Assembly: GCF_004193775.1 (NCBI RefSeq)
Contig: NC_041007.1
Span: forward strand, 25,899,561 to 25,963,560
Length of the DNA stretch: 64,000 bases
Source: Glycine soja
Lineage: Eukaryota; Streptophyta; Magnoliopsida; Fabales; Fabaceae
Reading direction: 5' to 3'
In this document: positions 1-11,025 of the stretch, in pieces
Layout of the letters: every line of letters begins with the position of its first letter
Numbering within the stretch: the stretch's first letter is position 1
Notes under the pieces: generated by a model
Databases searched by the model: none
Told to the model about the DNA's origin: nothing
Seen by the model: only the letters and a program-made list of their open reading frames with translations
Translations under genes and position numbers: made by a program

Positions 1-565
1 AGACTCCAATGGGGTTGAGCTAGAGCTGCTAAAGAAGGCCCTAGATGAAGCAATCCTACCCACCAAGGGTATAGGATAGAAGACTCCAAAAGGATTGGGC
101 TAAAGCTGCTAAAGAAGGCCCTAGGGTTCTCATGAACCACATGGTAGATTTCTAAGCCCATGGGCCAAGGTTGGATCCACTCTTATTTGTAAATATTAGA
201 ATAGGTTTTTCCTTCTCTTTGGGCCTTGTATTTTGGCCATTCTAGTAGTATAGGGTTTTAGCCTTGTATGTCAGGGCATTTTGAGTAGTCTTTGTAGTAG
301 GGACTTTTTTGTATTTTCATGTATTTTGGCATGGGGGTGAGCTTAGTTATTAGAGGGGGTGTGTGTAGCTAAGCTTGAGCTTCTCATATCAAGGAGGTGA
401 TCTTAGCTATTAGAGGGGTGTGTGTAGCTAAGCACTGGCTTCTCAAGGAAGTTTCTCAAGGAGGCGAGCTTAGTAATTAGAGGGGTATGTGTAGCTAGTT
501 CTAGCTTCTCGAGGAAGCTTCTCAAGGAAGCCTCTCAAAGAAGTTTCTCAAGGAAGCTCCTTAAA
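1..565 (+). repeat. Partial gypsy LTR, plus orientation
   Basis: This is the visible part of an LTR of the same family as the solo LTR at 2811-3691, in the opposite orientation: about 46-565 reads as the reverse complement of about 3150-3691. A segment of about 45 bp (1-45) is repeated with changes at 81-125. Between 345 and 560 there are three diverged copies of a unit carrying 'gcttagttattagaggg' followed by short 'ttctcaaggaagc' repeats. The 3' edge and primer site are not clear, so the LTR end near 565-600 is uncertain. Confidence 0.7.
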
Positions 566-2361
566 CCTCCATTAATTTTTAGCTTTACCTTATCCATTGT
601 GCTAAATGTTGATAACATGATTTTTTAGAATTTCCACCGATTAAACTTGCTATAGAAGCTAGATTTGATTTTCAATGATTCAAATTTGTTGTTCTTGTTC
701 TTGAACCGTTAATTGTGTTGAGTTTAGGTTTCATTGAGTTTTATTTTGCTATTTTTTGTGGCTGAAACCTAAACCATATAATTCTTACAAAAACATTAAA
801 TTATAAGAAAACCTCAAAAATCTATAGTGACATGTTTACCTATTGTAGTTTTGTCATAGAAGTCATGTCCAGTCATGAAACTTGTCACATAAGATTCCTT
901 ATGTTGTGCTGAATTTTATTTTTCTTGTTTCTTTGTCAAAATCATTTGAGCGTATGAAATTCTTTTAGCCTATTGTTTGATTTGAGTCAAATCTTGCATG
1001 TTAATTAGTCCTTAACATGTTCATACATAATTGGTAAAGAGTCTTTGATTGTGAACCTTTTCTTGAACTTTTAGGTTTCCTTATGATTGTGTCTATTGTG
1101 AATTTGAGTTTTGGAGATTGAATTGCTGGCTGAAATTTTGATCCTAAGTGAATATTGAACTCCTAAAACTGCGGTAAACAAGCCTAGTGAGTTCAACATA
1201 CATAGGAAGGTTGAAAGTAAGCCTAAGGCAATCAATATATACCATGATTAAAAAATTCGAAGTCTGAAATTGTTGGTGCTGGCAGCTTGAACATACAAAC
1301 TTGTAAAAATTACTGGGAATTGGTCACTGTGAATTTTGAGCTGAAATTTTTACTGAATTTTATAGACATATGAGAAACAATTATAAAAAATGAACCAAGT
1401 GATTTGGATAAAAGGGAAAAATAAAAATCACACAAGTTGGCAGGAAAATCAGTGTCTAGGAAAAAAATGTGAAAGGGAAGTGTGCTTGTTGTTTTGGCTC
1501 AAAATTTGTTCTATCATTGGTGCCTATTTTATACCAATCTTAGTTATGAAATTTCAATTGAAAAGTAGTGTGAAAACAAGTGCCAAAACTAGAGGTTTCT
1601 TGAGTCTTTTTTTTTAAAGTTTTTTACTCTACTCTAGAGCCATTCTAGGTTTTTCTTTGAGTCCTAGCTTGCTTTTATGAGCTTTTCATTGCTTTAATTG
1701 TTGAATATACCTTGAAAATTTGTCTTGTTAAAACTCTATTGGTTTAACTTTCATTTTATTTTTTATCTTTGGTAATTGCTTGTCTCTTTGTTTCCTTGCT
1801 TGTGAGTTGCCATATAGGGAATTGGAAAGGAGGATTGGTTCCATCCATTGAAGAATTTGAGTCAAGAAGCAAGGGACAAACCACCTTAAGATCTATTGGA
1901 CTAAGAAACACTCCAAATTTTGTGAAACACCAAAGAGAGAATAGCCACCAACATTAAGGACTTTTTGTAATTTTGTAGCTGAACACTTGTACGTTTATCT
2001 TCATTGCTTTCAAATTTTGTAACAAAAAGGCCTTTCATTGGGAGTATGTTGGGAGCCTCCAATAGGTTACCAAACTTCCATTTGTGTGTAATAATTTTAG
2101 GCAATTTTTACCTTAGGATAGTGAGTGTTTTGTTGGGGACCTTAAATGAGGTCATCCAAACACTCTTGGGATCCGCCTAGTTTATATTTCTCGCACTTTA
2201 ATTTCTTGCTTACTTTCATAGCTTATTTTCTTTACTAGTCACACCTAGTTTATCTTGTTATTGCATAATACTTTTTTCTTGCTTATCTTGAGTTCTTTTG
2301 AACCCTGGCTTTTACCTTTTGCAAACCCCCAACAAGAAAGAACCACAACTTAGGAACCAAC
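566..2361 (+). other. Untranslated leader of a gypsy element
   Basis: AT-rich stretch between the LTR and the gag start at 2362. It matches the leader of the minus-strand element at 61732-63580 and part of it (about 1571-2335) recurs at 4928-5700. It contains short open frames (1390-1617 and 1769-1957) whose peptide sequences are partly conserved between copies. No protein family is recognised, so I treat it as leader and not as genes. Confidence 0.6.
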
Positions 2362-2492
2362 ATGAGTCATCATTCATCTAGTGTTAATGGTGAGGGTACT
2401 AGTTGTTGGATAAGTGGCCAACTTAGGAATCAACATGAGTCATCATTCATCTAGTGTTAATGGTGAGGGTACTAGTTGTTGGATAAGTGGCC
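2347..2492 (+). repeat. 73-bp tandem duplication across a gag/copia-LTR junction
   Basis: Two adjacent, nearly identical copies (2347-2419 and 2420-2492). Each holds the gag start codon region (first ATG at 2362, peptide beginning MSHHSSSVNGEG, matching the gag start of the element ending at 61731 on the minus strand) and then the first bases of a copia LTR (tgttggataagtggcc). Because both copies contain the junction, the duplication must be younger than the copia insertion. The gag frame is lost after about 14 codons. Confidence 0.75.
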
Positions 2493-4374
2493 TCAACAAC
2501 TTAAGAGGGGGGTGAATTAAGTTTTAAAAAAATTTCTCGATTAATTGACTTCTAATTCCCTTTTTAAATGTATATGTTAAGAATAATGAAGATTCAAACT
2601 ATATCAACAAAATTCTTCAAGTATGCAAGATAAAATTATGCGAGATAAAATAACCCAGATAGGGAAGAGAGAAATGTAAACTCGTTTTATCTTGGTTTGG
2701 CCACTTCCTGTGCCTATGCCCAATCCTCAAGCAACCCACTTGAGATTTTCCACTAACTTTGTAAAATCCTTTTACAACTTCTGAACAATCGAGGGATCCC
2801 TTTCCCTTGTTGATAGAAGCTTGCTTGTGGAGCTTCTATGGAGGCTGGATCTTTGAGCTTAAATGGTGATTTTCCACCATGGAGATGCAGCGGAAGGCAA
2901 AGGAGAAGAGGAGAGGGGAGGCACCATCCACTAGGGAATAAGCCATGGAAGAAGGAGCTTCACCATCAAGAATGTGCCTTGATAAGAAGCTTGAAGAGGA
3001 TGCTTTAATGCAGGAAAAGAAAGAGAAAAGGGGGGAGCACGGAATTGAAGGAATAAAAGAGGGAGAGAAGTAGAACTTTGAAGTGTGTCTCATAAGACTT
3101 TCATTCATCAAAGTTACAACAAGTGTTACACATGCTTCTATTTATAGACTAGGATGCTTCCTTAAGAAGCTTTCTTGAGAAAACTTCCTTGAGAAGCTTC
3201 TTTGAGAAAACTTCCTTGAGAAGCTAGAGCTTAGCTATACACACCCCTCTAATAACTAAGCTCACCTCCTTGAGAAGCTTCCTTAAGAAGATTCCTAAAG
3301 AAGCTAGAGCTTAGCTACACACACCTCTCTAATAGCTAAGCTCACCTCCTTGAGATGAGAAGCTAGAGCTTAACTACACACAACCCCTATAATAGCTAAA
3401 CTCACCCCATGCCAAAATACTTGAAAATACAAAAAAGTCCCTACTACAAAGACTACTCAAAATGCCCTGAAATACAAGGCTAAAACCCTATACTACTAGA
3501 ATGGCCAAAATACAAGGCCCAAAAGAAGGAAAAATCTATTCTAATATTTACAAAGAGTGGACCCAAGCTTGGCCCTTGGGCTCAGAAATCTACCCTGAGG
3601 TTCATGAAAACCCTGGGGTCTTCTTTAGCTGCTCTAGCCCAATCCTCTTGGAGTCTTCTATCCAATACCCTTGGGGGGTAGGATTGCATCACTTGTGTTC
3701 AGGAAACTCACAATTCAAGAGACACACAACCTCTTAATCACAATAATTTTCTTTTTGAAGTACAGAAGTTTTTCTCTCTTTTAGAGAAGAATGATACAAG
3801 TTGAAGTTCTTAGAAGAATCCTTAATTGATTTGCAAGTGTTTGGCCAATGATTTGTTTTTGAGAGGATAAGACAATAAGGTTCTGAAAACTCTCTAAAAA
3901 ACTTTCATAGATAAGTCACATATTTATAGGCCCTTGGTGGCTCTTCAAAAACTTATGAAGGGATGTGACTTTTTAGAGTAACTTTTAAAATTTCCTCACT
4001 GATAATCGATTACAACTCTTTGGTAATCGATTACACAGTTATGTAATGAGAAGTCATGACTTTTCAATTTGAGTTTTTGTAGTTCCGTTACTGGTAATCG
4101 ATTATAGCTTTCAAATTTCAAATATCAAATTTCAAATTTCAAATTTGAATTTTCATATTTCAAATTTCAATTTTCAAACTTTTTATAATCAATTTAAAAA
4201 TTATGTTGTGAGGCCAAACCTTTGCAATCACTAAGAGACTCTTTTAACAAAGATAGACTAAGACTTAACTTTCTTCTTGATCTTTTTTTTTCTTGGTCTT
4301 GATTTGGACTTGAAATAAAACTTGTGTTGCTTTTGTCTTGGCATCATCAAAACCTTCATATACATACATTCACA
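2477..4374 (-). mobile_element. Copia-type 3' LTR remnant, split by a solo LTR
   Basis: The sequence is homologous over its length to the copia LTRs at 9602-10650 and 17474-18563: same edge (tgttggataagtggcctc), same central part (aagcaacccacttgag) and same right part with 'gtaatcgattac' palindromes near 4008-4100. It is interrupted by the solo LTR at 2811-3691. Its inner edge is followed by a purine tract on the minus strand (4375-4388). No second LTR or coding region of this element is left, so it is a truncated 3' end. A run of 'caaatttcaaa' repeats lies at about 4108-4180. Confidence 0.75.
2811..3691 (-). mobile_element. Solo gypsy LTR with target duplication CTTGT
   Basis: The 881-bp segment starts with TG and ends with CA and is flanked by the same 5 bases, CTTGT, at 2806-2810 and 3692-3696. 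Removing it restores a continuous match to the copia LTR. On the minus strand it begins tgatgcaatcctacccccc, like the truncated LTR at 29410-30046, and has a TATA box (ctatttata on the plus strand, 3138-3146). No internal region is present, as expected after LTR-LTR recombination. Three diverged copies of an 'agcttagctacacacacc' unit lie at about 3225-3400. Confidence 0.88.
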
Positions 4375-4927
4375 TTCTCCCCCTTTTTGATGATGACAAC
4401 CAACTTAAATCATTTACTGAAATAATATTTCTTTTGTGAGACGATCACTCCCCCTTAATTTTGCAATCATTGCTTAGCAGAAAATATTTTCAGAAAGGTT
4501 TGCAAAAAAAAAAAAAATACCCTGTACCTTAGATGATTCTCTCCCCCTTTGGCAACATCAAAAAGACGAAAGCACCGAAATAGAAACAATCATTCACATA
4601 ATAACCAATCATTGACAGAGAACCAAGTGCTAAACATACCAAACAGAACAAGTCCAAAACAGTATTTATAAATGACCAAAGAATTCATAAAAAAGCAACC
4701 AACTTCAAAACATATCAAGTCTAAAACAGTAGTATGAATGACCAAAGCATCCACAGAAAAACAACCAAAGAAGAAATAAACAGCAAGTCCAAAACATAAA
4801 TATAAAGAACCAAATCTGAAATAAACCCAATGCAGAAAGTTTGAAATATCAAGGAAATTAAAGACAGATAATGCTAGAAATCAGGACAAATATGTGACTA
4901 TAAGTAATCAATATACAATTAAGCATG
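4375..4927 (-). other. Copia polypurine tract and 3' untranslated remnant
   Basis: On the minus strand a purine run (aaaaagggggaga) lies directly next to the LTR edge, the normal site for plus-strand priming. The rest is AT-rich and has no coding potential that I recognise; it matches in style the 10651-11025 stretch of the complete copia element. At about 4928 it changes abruptly to gypsy leader sequence. Confidence 0.55.
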
Positions 4928-5700
4928 AAAACAAGTGCCAAAACTAGAGGTTTCTTGAGTCTTTTTTTTATAGTTTTTTTTACTATACTCTAGAGCCATT
5001 CTAGGTTTCTTTTTGAGTCCTAGCTTGCTTTTATGTGCTTTTTCTTTGCTTTAATTGTTGAATAATCCTTGAAAATTTGTCTTGTTGAAACTATATTGGT
5101 TTAGCTTTCATTTCATTTTTTGGTCTTTGGTTATTGCTTGTCTCTTTGTTTCCTTGTTTGTGAGTTGCCATATAGGGAATTGGAATTAGGATTGGTGCCA
5201 TCCCTTGAAGAATTTGAGTCAAGAAGCAAGGGGCCAACCAACTTAAGAGCTATTGGACTAAGAAGCACTCCAAATTTAGTGAAACACCAAAGAAAGTACA
5301 ACCACCAAAATTGAGGGCTTTTTTTTGTAACTTTGTAATTAACAATTTACTTACCTTCATTGCTTTCAAATTTTATAACAAAAAGGTCTTTTCATTGGAA
5401 TTGTGTTGGGAGCCTCCAATAGGTTACCAAACTTCCATTTGTATGTAATAATTTTAGGCAATTTTCCCTTAGGAAAGTGAGTGTTTTGTTGGGAACCTTA
5501 GATGTGGTCATCCAAACACTCTTAGGATCCGTCTAGTTTACATTTCTTGCACTTTAATTTCTTGCTTACTTTCATTGTTTTTTTTTTGTTTACTAGTCAC
5601 ACCTTGTTTATCTTGTTATTGCATAATACTTTCTTCTTGCTTATCACACTTATCTTGAGTTCTTTTGGAACCCTAGCTATGACCTTTTTTGCAAACCCCC
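4928..5700 (+). repeat. Second copy of gypsy leader segment
   Basis: This stretch repeats about 1571-2335, including the short frame 5120-5314 whose peptide (EEFESRSKG then IGLRSTPN) matches the frame at 1769-1957. It ends sharply after 'gcaaaccccc', where the first copy continues into the gag start. It could be a second truncated element or a segment duplicated during the copia rearrangement. Confidence 0.7.
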
Positions 5701-7135
5701 TTCACTAAAATGCGAACACACTTGTTAAAGAAACAAAGCCCTAAACCGATAAGAAAAACACACATTTTTTCAAAAAACAATGCGACTAGTGGGGAATGAA
5801 AGCGTGCAGATAGAATTTCTCTTAACCAAAAATGAGATTTAAGACATTTGCATTTTGTTTCTAAAAGAACATTAGAAGAAACACTGGGTCCAACCGAATA
5901 GAGGAAAACCGCACAAGGTGTATAAAGCTTCACATAGGCAAGTGTTTTCATCTTAATTCGAAATCATAGATATGTCATAAATTGATTTTACAGGTCATTT
6001 CCCATCAAATCAAGGATAATATGCATAATCATCATGGATCAATAGGACTTTCTAAGGTCAGACTTTGTAGGAAATTGGTTTTGGTTGCTCTAGCCTTTCC
6101 GCTTTCTCTTCCCTTTTGTTTTGTGTGGAATAGGAGAGCAAGTCCAAAGATTTGGTTAGTAACTTAAACAGGCGATCACTTCCTATCCCCTCATGTCTTA
6201 ACCAAGTTACTATTGCCCCCCTCCTTTTTTCTCCTTTCGACAACTTTGTACATGGTTCAGCCATTGTTTGGTCCAAAGAACTCGTTTTCCTTTTCTATTT
6301 TCCTTTGCTCTTTTCTATCTTTAATTGATTGATTTTTTTTCTTTTCTTTCTTTCTTTGTCATTTTTGTTCTTTGTTTTTTTTTGCCTTTTGTTTTGATGA
6401 ACATCACTAACCAAAAGATGCTAAAAATCCCCCTCGGAAGATCTCCCTTCTTTCTAATCCTAGGGTAAGGCTGGAAACTTCCATCCTAGGTCAAGGTTCT
6501 GGCAAAAAATCAATGTTTGGCTCAAAAGGCTCACAAATGGCATAAAATAATGTATATTGGGACAACTGTTTGGACAATGGCTTAGAAAGAAAGGAATGCC
6601 CAGATCATCCCCAGAATTGCATATTATGATAATTAGAAATTCATGCAAAATCAATCGCAAAACATACCCATGCGATCACTAAGGCTTATGGTCTGTTTCC
6701 ACATTCAGGCCAAATCAGTGTTTCAACAATTGCTCTTTTTATCAAGTCCATACGAAACATCCGAGTCCATTTTGGCGTTCGGGAAAGTCTTTCATTGTTT
6801 TCACCATCTAGGTACACATTTCTTTTTTCAAAAAACCTTTTGTGTTTTGATCTGCAAACTTTCCAAAGAAACTGGTGATTTTTTTTTCAAAATGCATGTT
6901 AGTTTTTAGAAAAAGTTTGAATCCTAGGCAAAGTTGTAACCTGAAACGACACTTAGCAAAGGAACAAAGGGCGCACGACAAAAAGAAACCATGCATAAGT
7001 TTTTTTTGGTTTAGTTTTTTTTTCATTTCAAACAAAACATCACAATGAAATAACATAACAAAATATTGAAAGCGACAAATAAAGTAAAGACAAGTTCACA
7101 AATTTAGAAGGTCCCGATCAAGAGGCTTAGTCTCC

Positions 7136-8416
7136 TCAAAGGAAGAAATCCATCACATCTGCCATGTCACCATCTTCCTCAGCTCCGTCTTCATCTCCTG
7201 AGGCCTCTACGGGACCTACTTCCTCTTGAAAATTAGGCCTGTCTCTAGGCCATGCAACAATGGCCCTGAATTGCTCGAGAGTAGGCCATGGGTAAGGGTT
7301 GGGGTCCTAGCGCTACTGGTGCAGAGTATACTGGTAGAAGTTGTTGTTCAATTGCACCCAGCCCTTATAGTTGGCCGCCTGCTGGTCAGCCAAATGCTGC
7401 ATGTAGAGCTCCATCCTCTTCATGTGAGTCGAGATGGACTCTAGAGATGGTGGCTACTGTAGAGGTGGCAGTGGTGCTTTTACGGCCGGCTGCTGATGTT
7501 GGTCCTGCCCCAGCTGCTATGCCTTCCTTGGCATGCAATACTTCTCAATGAAAGACCTATTAATGGGAAGCTAGATGAGCTTTGTGGGCATAACTGGCAC
7601 CCCATAGAACTGGCAGAGACCTATGATCAAAGTTGGAAATCCCAGTGCCATGTTGGACTTCTCCAGGTCCACTGGGTGTCTTGGGGGTGTGATGCCTATA
7701 AACTGGTAAATGGCATCTGAGATGAGCTGGGCTACGTGAACATTGATCTGGGTCTGGATAGCGTAGACCAGCTGGCATTTAGGCAACGGGAAATCAGAAT
7801 TATGGTCGCTGGGAAGGATGTTGCTGAGGAGAAGTGTCATCCAGATCTGTGTCAAAGTGGTTATGCTAGTGTGCATGATCCGCACCCGCCTTCTCGTCAC
7901 GCTTTGTGCAAAGTCCTATCCCGGGGAGCACAGTAGCTAGCCTATGGCCTCCTCATCAAATCCTGAGACCTGGCTTCTTCTCTCGCTATACTCACAACAC
8001 TGCCCCTCCTCTAGGACCAATGGATGCCCCAGGAATTGGTTGATAGCATCTTCATCATAGGGGATTCATTGGCCCCGCACCCAAGAGCACTTATCCGTGA
8101 CTCCTTCTTCGGTGGGCCAGGCATTTGCATAGAACTCCATGACTATCTCAGGGTCATATTCAGCCATGGGCTTTGTCAGCTGGGTCCACTGCCTCCTGGC
8201 AATCTCTTTCTGGAACTCCGTGTATTCCCCTTCTCTTAGTTGGACCCGTCTCTCTTTGAGGAAAGACCAACCCTTGATCGCTTCGAAGAGGCACTGATGC
8301 TCCTCGCTTTGGAAATGGTGTCTGTCAAACTCAATCTCTGCTTGTGGGTCTGCACTGGATCCCTCCCTTACGGTGGTCTTCCTAGCCCTTTTAGTAAGAA
8401 GCTTCTTTGGAGCCAT
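7136..8416 (-). pseudogene. Accessory ORF of Tat element, PF20167-like, broken (copy 1)
   Basis: The frame starts MAPKKLLTKR at 8416 on the minus strand and runs in one frame to the stop at 7136, but has several in-frame stops; the first (TGA) follows WVRGQ, where copy 2 (35823-37082) has Trp. Most stops sit where copy 2 has Trp or Gln, as expected from C-to-T change. The protein begins with a basic segment, then has an FEAIKGWSFL block, a 'VMEFYANAWP' block and a WMTLLLSNILPSDHNSD block. I know this as the plant family described as putative transposon protein; its function is not established. It lies downstream of pol in its element. Confidence 0.75.
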
Positions 8417-8563
8417 TTGCGACAAAAAGAAAACAAAGGCAAACAACACTAGTATCTTAGCAAAATTATTATTATTATTTTAACGAATAACTAGTCATTG
8501 AAAATTTTCTTTCCCCCCCTTTTTTCCTTAAAATTTTATATTATTATCTATATATTTTTTTCC

Positions 8564-8602
8564 TACACACACACACATATATATATACATATACATATAT
8601 AT
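8564..8602. repeat. AC/AT microsatellite
   Basis: Simple run of ac then at dinucleotides with tacata interruptions, within the non-coding part of the Tat copy 1, just upstream of its accessory ORF. Confidence 0.9.
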
Positions 8603-9601
8603 TTGTACATTTATTTCTAGCAAATCACGAAGCTAATTTGTGCACAAAATAACTCTAGAATAGCCTTAGCATGAGTCTAAAACAACATTTAAGCACAAAT
8701 TTAATCCGCTTACTTGCTTCAAATTTAATAAGAAATGGTGGTGACTTAAACTCAACAAGTTACTTTCCCATCAACAACTCAAATGATTTTTCTCAATTCA
8801 ATCCACAACCCTATGTAAATTATCAATTTGAGTTGATATCATCCCTAGCTAAGTGACTAAACATGTTCACACTTCAGAACTTAAAAGAGAACATAGCCTA
8901 ACCCTTGTGGCATTTCATCAAACACTTGGCGTGCACATGTTGAAGCATAAAACAATAAGGGATAAAGAGCACATATGACATGCAAATTCGTAAAAGAAGC
9001 AAGGGTAGGCCTTGAGCCATCTAGTACAACCACTAACCTAAGCATTTGAACATGGGTTCATTCACAACTCATCCTACAACCATTGCTAAGGAAGCAACAA
9101 CCAAAGAACCAAATACCACAAAGAAGAAGTAAAAATAAATGGAGATGGCACTTACTTGAGTGGGATGAATGTAAAGCACGAATAATTGACACAAATGTGT
9201 AGAAAAAAGCTTGAATTTGCTCCAACAATGGAGGTCCCATGGGTTCCTATGAAGCTTTTGTTGAGTTTTGAAGAAAATGGGGGAAGATGGGGTGAAATTG
9301 GCTTCACCCCTCCCCACTTTTTATTTTTCGTCATACCATGCTCGCCTAGGCGAGCTGGACACTTGCCCAGACGAGTTGAATTTTTTTTTTTTTTTGCAAA
9401 GTTCTTGTTATATACTTCCCTTTTAAACCTTATAATCATGTAAAAACTTAGGTGAATTCAGGATATAATTCAAGAAAAATGAACAAGTATGAAACATGAA
9501 ATCAAAGAGCAAAGTTAGAGATACTAGGTTGTCTCCTAGGAGTGCTTCTTTAACATCTTTAGCCCGAAGCTGGGTGCTGATCGATTTGATCATAGGCCTA
9601 G

Positions 9602-10650
9602 TGTTAGACAAGTGGCCTCAGATATCTTAAGAAGGAGGGGTTGAATTAAGATATCACAAACTATTTCCCCAATTAAAATTTTATTTCACTTTCTATTCAA
9701 GTTATAAATTCCCTTAAAAATGAACTTCTTAAATATTGATTCAAATAGAGCAACTTGAATATGAATATAAAACAATAATAAATAAAGGAGTTTAAGGGAA
9801 GAGAGATTGCAAACTCAGATTTATATTGGTTCGGTCACACCCTTGTGCCTACGTCCAGTCCCCAAGCAACCCGCTTGAGAGTTCCACTATCTTGTAAAAG
9901 CCTATTACAAGATCTGAACCACACAAGGACAACCCTTCCTTTGTGTTCAGATTTCTTTACAACAAGAGGCCCTCGGTCTCTTAATTCTTTTTCAGAATAA
10001 AGAAGAAGAGAAGAAGTAATCTCTCTTGAAAGAGATAGATTGAACAATTTGAGCACTCAAATAATTCCTTATTGAATCACAAGTGTTTTGGCCATGGAAT
10101 TTTTAAGAGGATGAAATGATTTTGCTTTTTAAGAGGATAAGACCTTTTTGTTCTGAAAAACTCTTGGCAAATTTGTGTCTCAAGTCACATATATATAGGC
10201 CTTTGATAGCCATTCAAGAACCAAATAAAAAGATGTGACTATTGAGAATATTTTCTGAAAATCTACTCTGGTAATCGATTACAGTATGTGTGTAATCGAT
10301 TACAAGCTTTAAAATTTGAATTAAAACGTTCAATAATTGCTGGTAATCGATTACCATATATGTGTAATCGATTACTCAATGCAAATTTTGAATTCAAATT
10401 TTAATAGCTGTCGTAATCGATTACCAGAGAGTAAATCTCTTGAAAAAGACTTTTTAACTTAAATTTCTTGGCCAAACCTTTTGCTACTTCAATTGGAATT
10501 CCCTTCCTATTTATATTCTATTGCTAAGACTCTAGAGACTGTCTTGATCATCCATCTTGAATATCTTTGATTTCTTTGTCTTGAATAAAGCTTTGAGAAA
10601 CATGTAACCCTTTGGCATCATCAAAACATTTAGCTTGATCTTTGTCTACA
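9602..10650 (-). repeat. 3' LTR of the copia element
   Basis: Starts tgttagac and ends ctaca on the plus strand. It is close to the other LTR, with scattered, mainly transition differences and one indel near 10410 (the other copy has a longer palindrome cluster). A TATA-like run (catatatatagg) lies at 10189-10199 on the minus strand. Five copies of GTAATCGATTAC lie at about 10270-10430, in U3, upstream of the TATA run. Confidence 0.9.
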
Positions 10651-10665
10651 ATCTCCCCCTTTTTT
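10651..10665 (-). promoter_or_regulatory. Polypurine tract of the copia element
   Basis: On the minus strand 'aaaaaagggggagat' directly precedes the 3' LTR, the standard position for priming plus-strand DNA synthesis. The same motif stands next to the copia remnant at 4375-4388. Confidence 0.88.
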
Positions 10666-11025
10666 ATGATGACAATCCTGAAATCAAGACAAGCTATATA
10701 CAAGATGATAGCACATTCACACAGCCCTTACTCCCTCTATCTTTTGGCATGTATGCCTAAATGATTTTAATTGATTTCTAACCCAAGTTCTCTCCCCCTT
10801 TAGCAACATAAAAAAGAACTAAGCAAGACAATCAATAGCTAAACAGAGCCAAACATTAAACCAAAATAAATCCATACATTGTCATAACCAACCAAAGCAA
10901 AGTCCAGAAATATAATAATAGTGCAAGATTACGATAACTAGAGCAACAAAAAGCCAAATACACGGCGATAAACCAAAGTACTAATAATACTTAATCACTA
11001 ATAATACTTAGTCATAATACTTAAG
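10666..11025 (-). other. 3' untranslated part of the copia element
   Basis: AT-rich stretch between the accessory ORF and the polypurine tract. No frame or motif of note is seen, apart from a second CT-rich box 'tctcccccttt' at about 10791-10801, which is a purine tract on the minus strand and might serve as an additional priming site. Confidence 0.5.

Larger units (their letters stand above)
5701..9601 (-). mobile_element. Tat-like gypsy element, 3' part (copy 1)
   Basis: Reads on the minus strand. It parallels the second copy at about 34100-38500: both have the stretch with 'cacaggcaagtgttttatc', the TC-rich zone and the accessory ORF followed by long spacer. It is truncated on the left at 5701 and interrupted on the right by the copia element at 9602; the target duplication CCTAG shows that the sequence resumes at 18569. 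No LTR or tandem array is left in this copy. Between 5701 and 7135 I see only non-coding element sequence. Confidence 0.65.
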
